Origin: Anabaena sp. 4-3
Lineage (GTDB): Bacteria > Cyanobacteriota > Cyanobacteriia > Cyanobacteriales > Nostocaceae
Length of the DNA: 47,652 nt
Direction: 5' to 3'
Assembly: GCF_001597745.1 (NCBI RefSeq)
Contig: NZ_LUHJ01000074.1
Coordinates: 61,220 to 108,871 of the forward strand
The notes under the pieces were generated by a model. The model had not been told where the DNA came from and did not search any database. It saw only the letters and a list, made by a program, of their open reading frames with translations. Both the position numbers and the translations under genes were made by a program. Shown one piece after another: positions 1 to 9,345 of the stretch (position 1 is its first letter; each line of letters starts with the position of its first letter).

Positions 1-3000
1 CAAGCTAAATCTGCCATTATCTCGGCTCAAGATTCCTCCACAATCAAAGCTGATGCAGGTGCAGCATCTCTAGCAGCATCATTCGCAGGTGCGGTTGGTG
101 TTTCCTTGTCTATCGGTGTTGCCCTAGCTGATAACTTGATTTCTAACGAAGTCGAAGCCTATATCAACAATGCAGATAACTCCTTCAAGACAACCACAGG
201 CAATATTTCACTATCTGCTACTACTGATGCAACTATTGAAGCCGTATCAGTCGCCGCTTCTTTAGCAGCAGGATTTGGTGTCGCAGCAGGTATAGCCTTG
301 AGTGGTGCAGGTGCGGAGTCTAAAAATACAATTCTGGGCAAGACTAACGCCTATATCAGTAATAGTGTACTTGATAGTGCCAGTGGAGTTAGTTTAACGG
401 CAGCAAACTCCGCTAACATTGATGCCAAGATTGCCGCCACCTCAGCATCTGCTGGTGGTGGGGCTGCTGGTGTAGGAGTTGCCATCGGTGCAGCGATCGC
501 TAATAACTTCATTGGCTATGAGGGGGATACTCATAACCCTGCCCAAGTGCAAGCTTATTTGCAAAATTCCAGCGTCATGGCTACAGGTGACTTAACCTTG
601 AGCGCAGTTGCCAATGGCAATATTAACGCTGGTGTGGGTGCAGGTGCGATGGCTATCGCTGCTGGTGTTGGGGGAGGTTCTGGTAGTGGTTCAGGAGTGA
701 ACACAGTCAATAAAGTAGGGACTTTAGTTAAAGCCTTTATTGATGGCGATCGCACCACGGGTATTAGTGCTGCTAACATCAGTTTAACGGCTAATGATAC
801 CTCAACAATTACGGCTGATGCTGCCTCTGTTGCCGTAGCCGCTACATTTGCCCTTGGTGGTGCTGCAACAGTGGGAGTATCTCTGGCTAAAAACGAGATT
901 GCCAATGATGTTCAAGCCTTTATTCGGAATATTACCCATAGCTTCACAACTACCACTGGTAATATTCAGTTAACCGCCACAGAAACAGCGTCAATTACAA
1001 CTTCCTCAGTAGCCGCATCAGTAGCAGGAGGAATTGTCGGACTAAGCGGGGCTGGTGCTGAAGCATTGAACAATATTAATAATTCTACTCGGAGTTATAT
1101 ATCTGCTTCTAAACCAATTACCGCCCAAGGTAACGTCACCTTAACATCATGGGATAGCTCAAATATTCAAGCATTAGCCGGTCAAGTATCAGGCGGTACA
1201 ACAGCAGCAGTTGGTGAATCTATTGCCATCAATAACATCGGCAACCAAATCATAGCAGAAATTAACAGTTCCACTGTCACCGCCACCACTGGTGATGTCA
1301 CCCTCAATGCTAGTTCCAAAAATGCTAATTCCCAAGAAGCAAACATCAAGAGTTTCAGCGTCAGTGGCTCACTTGCTCCTGGTTTTAGTGGCGCAGGTGC
1401 GGTAACAGTTAACAATATTGCCAATGTGATTCAGGCGAATATTGTCAATGACTCAAATGTGCAAGCTAGTGGCAATATCAATTTAACTGCTCAAGAAGAT
1501 GCCAAGATAGAATCTTTCGCTGGTGCTGTATCTTTGAGTATAGTAGCCTCTGATGGTGCTTCATCCGCTACAAACAACATCAGCAGTCAAATCATTGCTG
1601 AGGTGAATAAATCGACACTCACAACATCAACAGGTGCAGTCAATCTCAATGCAATTGCCACAGGCATAATTGATTCTACAGCCGCCGGTGGTATTGGTGC
1701 TGGACTGTTTGCTTACGGTGGGGCTATAACTGAAAATAACCTCAGTAATACGGTGAGAGCTAATGTAGCTAATGATGCGAAAATTAACGCTCAGGGTGAT
1801 GTCAACTTATCAGCCAAGAATACTGCAACCATTCAAGCCTCGGCGGGACAAGTTGCCACTGCGGGTGGTGCTGCCTTTGGTGCATCTGTAGCTGTGAACA
1901 ACTCTGCTAACACGACACAGACATATATCAGTGATAGTAATGTTACTTCTATTGCAGGATACGTGGGTGTTATAGCGGAAAATACAGGCACAATCAAGAG
2001 TGAGTCAGCAGGGGCGGCTGTTGCTGACGGTGTAGCACTTACAGGGTCAGTATCAGTTAACAATATCACTAATACCACAGAGAGTTATGTTAAAAATACA
2101 ACTATCTCTGGTTTCAATGGTGTAGAAATTGCAGCCAAAGACGAATCAACAATTAAGTCTTTAGCCGGACAAATTAGTGTTGGTATTAGTGGGGCTGGGG
2201 TTGGTGCGGCGGCAGCTTACAACAATATCGGCAATGTTGTGAAAGCCTATGTTACAGCCGATGATGGCAAAGTCACAAATATTCATACATCAGGTAATGC
2301 GATCGTCAGTGCATTAGACAAAGGCACAATTGAAACCATCGCTGTTGGTGGTTCTGGTGGTGCAGTGGTAGGGGCTGCTGGTTCTGTAGCAGTCAATCAG
2401 ATGAGTAACAACGTCTATGCGTTTGTCCATAAAAGCAACATCAAAGCTCAAGGCAGTGTCGGTATATTAGCAGATGCCACCCACTCAATCATCACTGAAG
2501 GCGGAACGTTGAGTGGCGGTTTACTGGGCATAGGTGGCACAATGGCAGTCAATGATTTTAAAAATACCACCTCTGCCTATGTGAATAATTCCGCTATTGA
2601 TGGCGTTGGTAAACAAAGTATCACAATTCCTCAAACGGATGGCACTGGTACAACACAATCCTTATTTGGTGTTGCGGTACTCGCCACAAGTCAAGATAAT
2701 CTCGACGTAACTATTGGTACTACTAGCATTGGTGGTTTTGCCTTTGTGGGTAGTATAGCCGTCAATTCCTTCGAGAATCAGACTCAAGCCTATGTTAAAG
2801 ATGTTGCTATCAATGCCACAATTGGCTCTACGATTCCTGAACAAAGCGTTTACATCAAGGCTTTCAATGACAGTACGGTAAATGTTAATGCTGGTACTGC
2901 CGGGGTTGGTGGGAATGCAGTAGGTGTTGGTATTGATATCACTACCATGAAAAATGCTACCACTGCATACATCGACTCTAGTGATCTGATCTTTTCTCAA

Positions 3001-6000
3001 GGATCGATTGTCAATGCCAACAAAGACTTAATTGTAGAAGCTAAAACACAACAATCCTTAACCTCTGATGTTGTTGCTTGGGGTGGAGGGTTAGGTTTTA
3101 GCGTTCAGGGAGCAGTTTCCATCATTAACGTCAGCAGTGATATGTCTGGTGATGCTATCACAGCTATTAGCGATACTCTCAGCATAGTAGCCGAGCAACT
3201 AAAAGAGTTGGACAACATGGGTAAAGATAGTAATGGCGAATCAAACATTACTACCAATAAAAATATCTCTAATAGCAGGGCGTTTAGCTCCACCGATGGC
3301 AGTACGATTGATCTGAAGAATCATGGCTTCACAGATGGAGAAGCAGTTGTTTATGAGTTAGTAGGCGATGGTACAGATACATCTGGCTTAAACAACCAGC
3401 AAACATACTATGTCAAAGTGATTGATGAAAATAGTTTCCAACTGTCTGCAACCAAAGACGGTGCAGCAATTACTTTGAGTCAAGCTGGAGATGAACAACA
3501 GCAATTTCTCAAACCTGAATCTACTCTCCCCAGCCTGACGGGAACTACAGCGTTTATTGCGGGAACTGCAAGTGCTAGAAGTAACTTAATTGTGAATGCT
3601 CATGAAACCACCAAACTGAATGCTTCAGTCACAGGCGCATCTGTTGGTGCTATAGGTGCGGGTGCAGCGATCGCAATTGCAGATATTACCCATAATGCTA
3701 AGGCTTATGTAGACGCAATTTCGAGAGTCAATGCTGCCAACACAACTATTCAATCCACTGGGTTTGTAGACTCGACAAAATTAACCGCTCAAGCTGGTGC
3801 TGCTGGCGGTGCGGCTTTAGGTGCGGCGGTTGCTTATCTCACTTCTGACAATAACTCGACGGCTTACATTGGTGAAAACACTACAGTAAATAGGAATGGA
3901 CAAGCTCAGGTAGTTAATGTCATTGCTGATTCCATTTCGCGGTTAGAAACAGATGCTCAGGGAGCTAGTGTCGGTGCTGCTGCGGTTGGGGTTGTATTGA
4001 CAAAAGCTGAAGAAACTGGAGCAACTTCAGCATATCTCGATCAGGGTGTGCAAGTTCAGCAGACAAACAACCTCAATATCACTGCAAACGTCGATCAATT
4101 AGTGAAAGCAACTGGTTTAGCAGCTGGTGGAGGTATTATTTCCGGTAATGGTGTTGACGTTCAGGTGAATGTTAATCCTCAAATCAATGTATACATTGGT
4201 GAGAATAATCTGATTAACGTTGCTCAAGATGTCAATGTGATCTCGAATGTGATTTTAGATGGTGATGCGGCTGCGGAAGGAGATAATTATGGCGGGTTAG
4301 CAGTTGGTTTAGCCTTCTCTGAAGTTAATTCTCAACCCACAATTAATACTTATGTGGGAGCAAATACTATCATTGAGGCTGGGAATGTTACCGTTGAAAG
4401 CCGTGCCGGTGTTCCCATTGCGATCGCTGACACAAACATTGATCCTAGTCTTGCAGTCGATAACACTGCCCGTACCATTACCTTCAGCAACGAGCATAAT
4501 TTGCAAACCGGTAATCAGGTGATTTACTCGAATGGTGGTGGTGATGACATTGGTGGTATTAGCAATGACAGAACTTACAATGTCATTGCGGTTGACAGCA
4601 CAACTGTCAAACTCGGTAGTGAGTTTCAGGGAACAGCCGTAGATGAGCAAGCAAACACCATTAGATTTAATCAAAATCACAATCTGAGAAATGGCGACAA
4701 GGTAATCTATGAAGCTGCAAATGGTACAGCTATCGGTGGTTTAGTTTCAGGCAATCCTTACTACGTCAAAGTTCTGGATAATAAAACAGTTCAACTAGCC
4801 GAAACTCAGTTCGTAGTTAGTTTTACTTATAGTTCAGACAATGACAATAATCAAATTACACAGGAAGGACACGGATTCAATACAGGCGATCGCGTTGTTT
4901 ACCAAACATCAAGACAAGCTTTAATTGGTCTAGAATCGAATAAAGCTTACTATGTCATCAAAGTTGACGCTAATAATTTCCGCCTAGCCAGCACTTTAAG
5001 CAATGCTCAAGCGGGTACAGCCCTTGACATCGGTAGCAATGATCATCAACACCAGCTTTTCCTAGCACCATCCCAAGCTGTGAATTTAGCAGGTATCAAT
5101 ACTGCGATTACAATTAATAATCATGGCTTCCAAAACGGCGATCTGGTGATTTATCAGCGTCGTACTGCTGAATTTAGAATTGTCGAGGAACTCCCAGCAA
5201 ATATTCCTCCTGCCAGCAATAACTTTAATAAAAATACTGATTTAATCAGCAACGATACCTTTACCTCTGCCAATCACGGATTCCAGACTGGCGATCAAGT
5301 CATTTACACTACATCTGGAACAGCATTAGGCAATCTGACCAACAATACCACCTATTACGTCATCAGAGTAGACAGCGATCGCTTCCAACTCAGCACAACT
5401 GAAAATGGTGCTGCCATTGATATCACCACAGCACCCAAAAATAGTATCCACCAAATCACTGCTGTAGGACTTCAAGGTTTACAAGAAGGCATTAGCTACT
5501 ATGTTGTTAACTCCTCTCAAAATAGCTTCCAATTAGCAGCGACAAAAGACGGGGCAGCATTAACCCTAGACAAGTCAGGCTTAACCGGAACTGGTAGCGT
5601 TCATTTGTTTAACAAACAAAGCCTAGTAGACTTAACAGCAAGTAACACTGATCAGCATAACCTGCATCTAGATTTAAATAATTCAACTGCAACAGGTACG
5701 AACCATCAACTCATAACCACCGCTTCGATAACCATACCCAGCCAAGGAGATGGCAAATTTTCCGCCTATGCTGAAGGTGCTGTTGGAGCATTGGTTGGAG
5801 GGAATGGTACTCAAGCCACTTTGAACATTTCCCCAACGGTGACAACATATATTGCTAGTGGTGCATCAATCACAACCACCGGAAATGTCACCATCAAATC
5901 CCTATCCGTTGCAGAAGTTACCAGTTCAACTGATTCAGATGTACTTGGGGCAGTAGCCGTTGGTGATTCCAGAATTGATGCAAATGTCACCAACACTAAC

Positions 6001-9000
6001 AAGACTGACATTCATGCTTCTGCTCAGATTAATGCCCAAGGCAACGTCAGCATTACCTCTCAATCAGACCATACTTTTAATATTTCTGGTTATGGTGCAG
6101 CCGGTTCACTAATTACCTTTGCTGATGCCGAAGCCCATGCCACACTCACCCATAACACTCAAACCAGTATTAATGATAGTGCCAGCATCATTGCCGGGAA
6201 TGAACTTTTAGTTGCATCCTCCAGTAACACCAATGGCAATGTCAAAGCAAAAGCCGATGGAGTTGGTTTGTACGGTGATGCGGATGCAGAGACAACATTC
6301 CGAGTCAATGGCACAAATCAAACCAATATCAACAGCAATGCTGCCTTAGAAGCCAGAAAACTCACGGTTGCCGCCACAGTTGACAACCTGAAAGTCCACG
6401 CCCGTGGGGAAGCAACAGGAGGCGGATTTATTGGTAATATTGATGCCCATGCCACAGTTGATTTAGCCGACACCAAAGCCGTTGTCAATCTTAATGCTAA
6501 TAGCAGTCTCATCGGTGATTTTGTTAACCTCTCAGCCACCTATCAGAACGTCAACAGCAATTCCACAACCTCAGCAACCTGTTTTGCCTTCGGTGGAGAT
6601 ACAGATAGTGCAGTTACCAATAACATCCCCTTAGCCGCCACAGTTTGGACAGATAGCGCATCCCAGATACAAGCTTACAAACTGGATGTAGAATCAGATT
6701 TTGCTAACTTAAATTACAAGAGTCATGCCTATAGTGAAAGGTATTTCTTAGATATTGGTTCTGATTCCACAGACAACAACTTTGAGCCAACCCCAACGAT
6801 TGATTTCAATTCCCAAGTTACCTTGGTGGCCAGGGAAGCTAACCCAATTTTGATTGTTGATCAAGCAGGACAAATTCACCAACAGAGTGATAATGTTACT
6901 GCCACAATTACTGATACAGATGTCATTGTTGATGATATTAATAATAGTAATATTGGCGCAGTTAACTTTATTATTCCTGACCGTAGTTCGGAAATGGCAA
7001 GCAATGGAAAATTTGTTGACAGAGGTGTATATACAATTTCCGATCCTGCTTACAGTACGGTGCAAATTGATAATTATTCTGCCAAGAATTTGATTATCAA
7101 TCATATTAATGTTGTCAAATCTGGGGTAGTTCCGCAGATTAACTACAATGTCAATGTCGATGATACAAACATCGCCCCGACTATTCCCACTTTGCAACTA
7201 CCTTTAGATATTAATCCGACGGTAGTAACTATTAATAACTGGGGTACTTCTAACCTAATTCTTCAAGGTGTGATTGATAATCCCCATGATCGCACTATTC
7301 TTTACAGTGGCGGCAATATTTTCAGTCAAGGAGCGACACAAGAAATTATTAGCCGTGACCTGAAAATGAAAGCTGTAAATGGTAGCATTGGCACGAGTGA
7401 GCAACGTGTAGCGGCTCAATTGATTCAAGGTTATAATCCAGTTACCGCAGATGTTCCAGCTAGCAATATTTATCTCCATGTCCAAGCTAGTCACTCCAAT
7501 TATTTAGACTTAACTGCTAAGAGTTACGATAGTAACCCGGTGACAGTAGATGTCAAACAAATGACTGCTAGCAAAGGTGAAGTAAATATCAAGATTGGTC
7601 AAACCACAAATCAAAACGACACAGCAATTTCTGCTCTTTATAAGTTTACTGATACCTTGGACAATAACCAAAGCATTAAGACTGGTAGCAATATTGTCAT
7701 TGACGCAGACACAACCACCACCAATATTGATACGAAGAATATTTTCTTCGGTACATCCAACCTGCTGAATATAACCACAGGTGGCTGGATTAAAGCCAAT
7801 AATACAGCAAGTGCAAAAGTTAATATACAACAGGCTGTGAGTCATCAAGATACAGTAACCATCTCTGGGGTAGATATGTTTATTGTCAATGATGCACTTG
7901 TCAAAGCTACTGATGTGAATTTAACTGCAATCAGTTTGAGCATATTAGATAATGCTCAGGTGCAAGCCTCGAATAATGTCAATTTATTGGTAGGAAATAA
8001 CTTCCAAATTAATGAGTTTGCAACTATCACAGCTACTAACAATGTGATAATTAGAGGCGATTACAACAACCCAAGTTTAATAGGAACTACATTTACAGTT
8101 GATGGTTTGATTTCTGCTCAATCACTAGGGATTTATGGTGGTAGAAATAAAAATACTTTCAACATCAAACAATTAGCTGCAACGACTACTATCAACACAG
8201 GTGGGGGAGATGATACTGTGAATATTGGTAGTAGTCACACTGGTTACACAGGTTTGAACAAAATTCAAGGCAGCTTGAGTATTTATGGAGATACAACGGC
8301 GAATAACTCTATTCTCAATATAGATAATTCCCAAGATACATCTAGTCGTTCAGGAGTGTTAACAGATACAAATCTCACTGGCTTAGGTATGGCTCACGGC
8401 ATTTACTATAATGGCTTTAAGTTCCTCAATATTAAGCTAGGTAAAGGAACGAATAACTTCACCATCTTGAATACAAATGCAACCACTAATATAGATGGTA
8501 GTGCGAGTGCCAATAATAACTTCCGCATCGGCCCTAATTTAGATACGAATGGGAATGTTCTCAACGAAACGGTAAATGGTAATATAATTTCTGGAAGCAA
8601 TATTTTAGGGACTAAAAATCCCACCACAATCACCACAGGAAACGGAAACAATAGTTTCCAAATCAACCGTAACCAAGGAACCCTAAAAGTTCAAGGAAGA
8701 GGTAATAATAATTTTGTAGTCAGCACACCAATTAATTCTTCAAGATTATTACCTAATGGTGTAGTTGACCTGACTCAGACATCTGGTAACGTTACTATTA
8801 AGAAATCTGCTTTACAAGAAACTGTTGTCAACAATGGTTCATCAATTAACGTCGTGAATAGCCGCTTAATACTGCTACCTCCCAATAGTAACCCGATTAT
8901 TAACCCAGGCTCTACAGGCACAACTAATGTTAACCCATTCGATTTATCCATTTTGGGTAGGAGAAGCACAGCTTATTCTCCTGTTAATATCAGTCCAATT

Positions 9001-9099
9001 ATCTCACTTTCTTCTTTAGCTACTCGCAGTTCCTCTAGTTCTGGTACTAATACTTCGGCTAGTAGTGGTTCTTTACTACTAGGATTATCTGTCCGTTAG
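1..9099 (+). CDS. Giant beta-strand-repeat surface/secreted protein, 5'-truncated by window edge
   Basis: The frame is open from base 1, so 3032 residues of a longer protein are visible; the start and any signal or secretion domain lie outside. Residues about 1-1090 and 1190-1490 are degenerate units of roughly 55-60 residues, rich in Gly, Ala, Ser, Thr and Asn. Their pattern is NNIxNxxxAxIxxSxVxAxGxVxLxA followed by a Gly/Ala-rich strand, as in large adhesin or hemagglutinin-like beta-solenoids. A second repeat type (HGFxxGDxVxY...YYVxxVD...FxLA) occurs once near residue 1105 and as a cluster at 1491-1870. The C-terminal third holds further beta-repeats, one GGGDD calcium-toxin-like turn (about residue 2740) and a Ser-rich tail, with no autotransporter barrel. 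I saw only one Cys (codon at 6580), as expected for an exported protein. Role is inferred: cell surface or sheath adhesion. The convergent glycosyltransferases could act on it. Confidence 0.85.
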   Translation, partial: QAKSAIISAQDSSTIKADAGAASLAASFAGAVGVSLSIGVALADNLISNEVEAYINNADNSFKTTTGNISLSATTDATIEAVSVAASLAAGFGVAAGIALSGAGAESKNTILGKTNAYISNSVLDSASGVSLTAANSANIDAKIAATSASAGGGAAGVGVAIGAAIANNFIGYEGDTHNPAQVQAYLQNSSVMATGDLTLSAVANGNINAGVGAGAMAIAAGVGGGSGSGSGVNTVNKVGTLVKAFIDGDRTTGISAANISLTANDTSTITADAASVAVAATFALGGAATVGVSLAKNEIANDVQAFIRNITHSFTTTTGNIQLTATETASITTSSVAASVAGGIVGLSGAGAEALNNINNSTRSYISASKPITAQGNVTLTSWDSSNIQALAGQVSGGTTAAVGESIAINNIGNQIIAEINSSTVTATTGDVTLNASSKNANSQEANIKSFSVSGSLAPGFSGAGAVTVNNIANVIQANIVNDSNVQASGNINLTAQEDAKIESFAGAVSLSIVASDGASSATNNISSQIIAEVNKSTLTTSTGAVNLNAIATGIIDSTAAGGIGAGLFAYGGAITENNLSNTVRANVANDAKINAQGDVNLSAKNTATIQASAGQVATAGGAAFGASVAVNNSANTTQTYISDSNVTSIAGYVGVIAENTGTIKSESAGAAVADGVALTGSVSVNNITNTTESYVKNTTISGFNGVEIAAKDESTIKSLAGQISVGISGAGVGAAAAYNNIGNVVKAYVTADDGKVTNIHTSGNAIVSALDKGTIETIAVGGSGGAVVGAAGSVAVNQMSNNVYAFVHKSNIKAQGSVGILADATHSIITEGGTLSGGLLGIGGTMAVNDFKNTTSAYVNNSAIDGVGKQSITIPQTDGTGTTQSLFGVAVLATSQDNLDVTIGTTSIGGFAFVGSIAVNSFENQTQAYVKDVAINATIGSTIPEQSVYIKAFNDSTVNVNAGTAGVGGNAVGVGIDITTMKNATTAYIDSSDLIFSQGSIVNANKDLIVEAKTQQSLTSDVVAWGGGLGFSVQGAVSIINVSSDMSGDAITAISDTLSIVAEQLKELDNMGKDSNGESNITTNKNISNSRAFSSTDGSTIDLKNHGFTDGEAVVYELVGDGTDTSGLNNQQTYYVKVIDENSFQLSATKDGAAITLSQAGDEQQQFLKPESTLPSLTGTTAFIAGTASARSNLIVNAHETTKLNASVTGASVGAIGAGAAIAIADITHNAKAYVDAISRVNAANTTIQSTGFVDSTKLTAQAGAAGGAALGAAVAYLTSDNNSTAYIGENTTVNRNGQAQVVNVIADSISRLETDAQGASVGAAAVGVVLTKAEETGATSAYLDQGVQVQQTNNLNITANVDQLVKATGLAAGGGIISGNGVDVQVNVNPQINVYIGENNLINVAQDVNVISNVILDGDAAAEGDNYGGLAVGLAFSEVNSQPTINTYVGANTIIEAGNVTVESRAGVPIAIADTNIDPSLAVDNTARTITFSNEHNLQTGNQVIYSNGGGDDIGGISNDRTYNVIAVDSTTVKLGSEFQGTAVDEQANTIRFNQNHNLRNGDKVIYEAANGTAIGGLVSGNPYYVKVLDNKTVQLAETQFVVSFTYSSDNDNNQITQEGHGFNTGDRVVYQTSRQALIGLESNKAYYVIKVDANNFRLASTLSNAQAGTALDIGSNDHQHQLFLAPSQAVNLAGINTAITINNHGFQNGDLVIYQRRTAEFRIVEELPANIPPASNNFNKNTDLISNDTFTSANHGFQTGDQVIYTTSGTALGNLTNNTTYYVIRVDSDRFQLSTTENGAAIDITTAPKNSIHQITAVGLQGLQEGISYYVVNSSQNSFQLAATKDGAALTLDKSGLTGTGSVHLFNKQSLVDLTASNTDQHNLHLDLNNSTATGTNHQLITTASITIPSQGDGKFSAYAEGAVGALVGGNGTQATLNISPTVTTYIASGASITTTGNVTIKSLSVAEVTSSTDSDVLGAVAVGDSRIDANVTNTNKTDIHASAQINAQGNVSITSQSDHTFNISGYGAAGSLITFADAEAHATLTHNTQTSINDSASIIAGNELLVASSSNTNGNVKAKADGVGLYGDADAETTFRVNGTNQTNINSNAALEARKLTVAATVDNLKVHARGEATGGGFIGNIDAHATVDLADTKAVVNLNANSSLIGDFVNLSATYQNVNSNSTTSATCFAFGGDTDSAVTNNIPLAATVWTDSASQIQAYKLDVESDFANLNYKSHAYSERYFLDIGSDSTDNNFEPTPTIDFNSQVTLVAREANPILIVDQAGQIHQQSDNVTATITDTDVIVDDINNSNIGAVNFIIPDRSSEMASNGKFVDRGVYTISDPAYSTVQIDNYSAKNLIINHINVVKSGVVPQINYNVNVDDTNIAPTIPTLQLPLDINPTVVTINNWGTSNLILQGVIDNPHDRTILYSGGNIFSQGATQEIISRDLKMKAVNGSIGTSEQRVAAQLIQGYNPVTADVPASNIYLHVQASHSNYLDLTAKSYDSNPVTVDVKQMTASKGEVNIKIGQTTNQNDTAISALYKFTDTLDNNQSIKTGSNIVIDADTTTTNIDTKNIFFGTSNLLNITTGGWIKANNTASAKVNIQQAVSHQDTVTISGVDMFIVNDALVKATDVNLTAISLSILDNAQVQASNNVNLLVGNNFQINEFATITATNNVIIRGDYNNPSLIGTTFTVDGLISAQSLGIYGGRNKNTFNIKQLAATTTINTGGGDDTVNIGSSHTGYTGLNKIQGSLSIYGDTTANNSILNIDNSQDTSSRSGVLTDTNLTGLGMAHGIYYNGFKFLNIKLGKGTNNFTILNTNATTNIDGSASANNNFRIGPNLDTNGNVLNETVNGNIISGSNILGTKNPTTITTGNGNNSFQINRNQGTLKVQGRGNNNFVVSTPINSSRLLPNGVVDLTQTSGNVTIKKSALQETVVNNGSSINVVNSRLILLPPNSNPIINPGSTGTTNVNPFDLSILGRRSTAYSPVNISPIISLSSLATRSSSSSGTNTSASSGSLLLGLSVR
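4471..5610 (+). repeat. Cluster of HGF/YYV protein repeats inside the giant protein
   Basis: The translated region carries successive copies of a roughly 50-60 residue module. It starts with an N/HGFxxGDxVxY segment, then a short loop with I/LGGL, then YYVxxVDxxxFxLA and a hydrophobic end. Starts lie near nt 4471, 4654, 4852, 5100 and 5250, and a final half-copy lies near 5470-5600. An isolated copy is at about 3307-3483. The copy at 5100 keeps only the first half, and the copy ending near 5600 keeps only the second half, with a complete copy between them. Confidence 0.75.
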
Positions 9100-9183
9100 T
9101 AATTGAGTGAAAAGGCTTGATTTTCCCAAGCAAGCGAGTAGCTCAGTCGGTCAACATAATTAAAGATAAAATGATGATGCGAT

Positions 9184-9216
9184 AGATACCCGACTTCTTT
9201 GAGAAGTCGGGTATCT
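9184..9216. terminator. Perfect 15-bp hairpin between convergent genes; dispersed repeat
   Basis: The sequence holds a perfect inverted repeat with arms AGATACCCGACTTCT and AGAAGTCGGGTATCT and a 3-nt loop. A run of seven T begins about 10 nt after it. It lies between the stop of the giant gene and the stop of the convergent glycosyltransferase gene, so it could terminate from both sides. The same element with flanks recurs at 14476-14508, so it is also a dispersed palindromic repeat. Confidence 0.7.
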
Positions 9217-9243
9217 GGGTATGACGTTTTTTTAAGTTGAGAG

Positions 9244-9345
9244 TTAATTGTCTTTAATTTGGAATTTGGAATTTTGAATTTTGAATTGTAGCTTACCCCT
9301 TTGGGGAAGCGAGCTACGCGTAGCGTCTCCTAAAGAAGCGACTGG
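9244..9345. repeat. Intergenic-type repeats fused into the 3' end of the GT39 gene
   Basis: This stretch contains reiterated AATTTTGAATTTTGAATT-like units followed by a palindromic GCTACGCGTAGC core with flanking sequence. Both are typical of Nostoc intergenic repeats (recalled, not searched). On the minus strand they are in frame and encode the last 30 or so residues of the glycosyltransferase. Confidence 0.6.

Noticed and set aside
2662-3000. 112-codon and similar minus-strand frames under the giant gene
   Set aside because: Antisense shadows of a repetitive, Gly/Ala/Thr-rich coding sequence; no ribosome sites or family features.
9130-9155. tRNA-like D-arm sequence GTAGCTCAGTCGGT
   Set aside because: The 14-base match is typical of a tRNA D-arm, but nothing after it can form anticodon or T arms, and no CCA or paired acceptor stem exists. 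At most a degenerate fragment.
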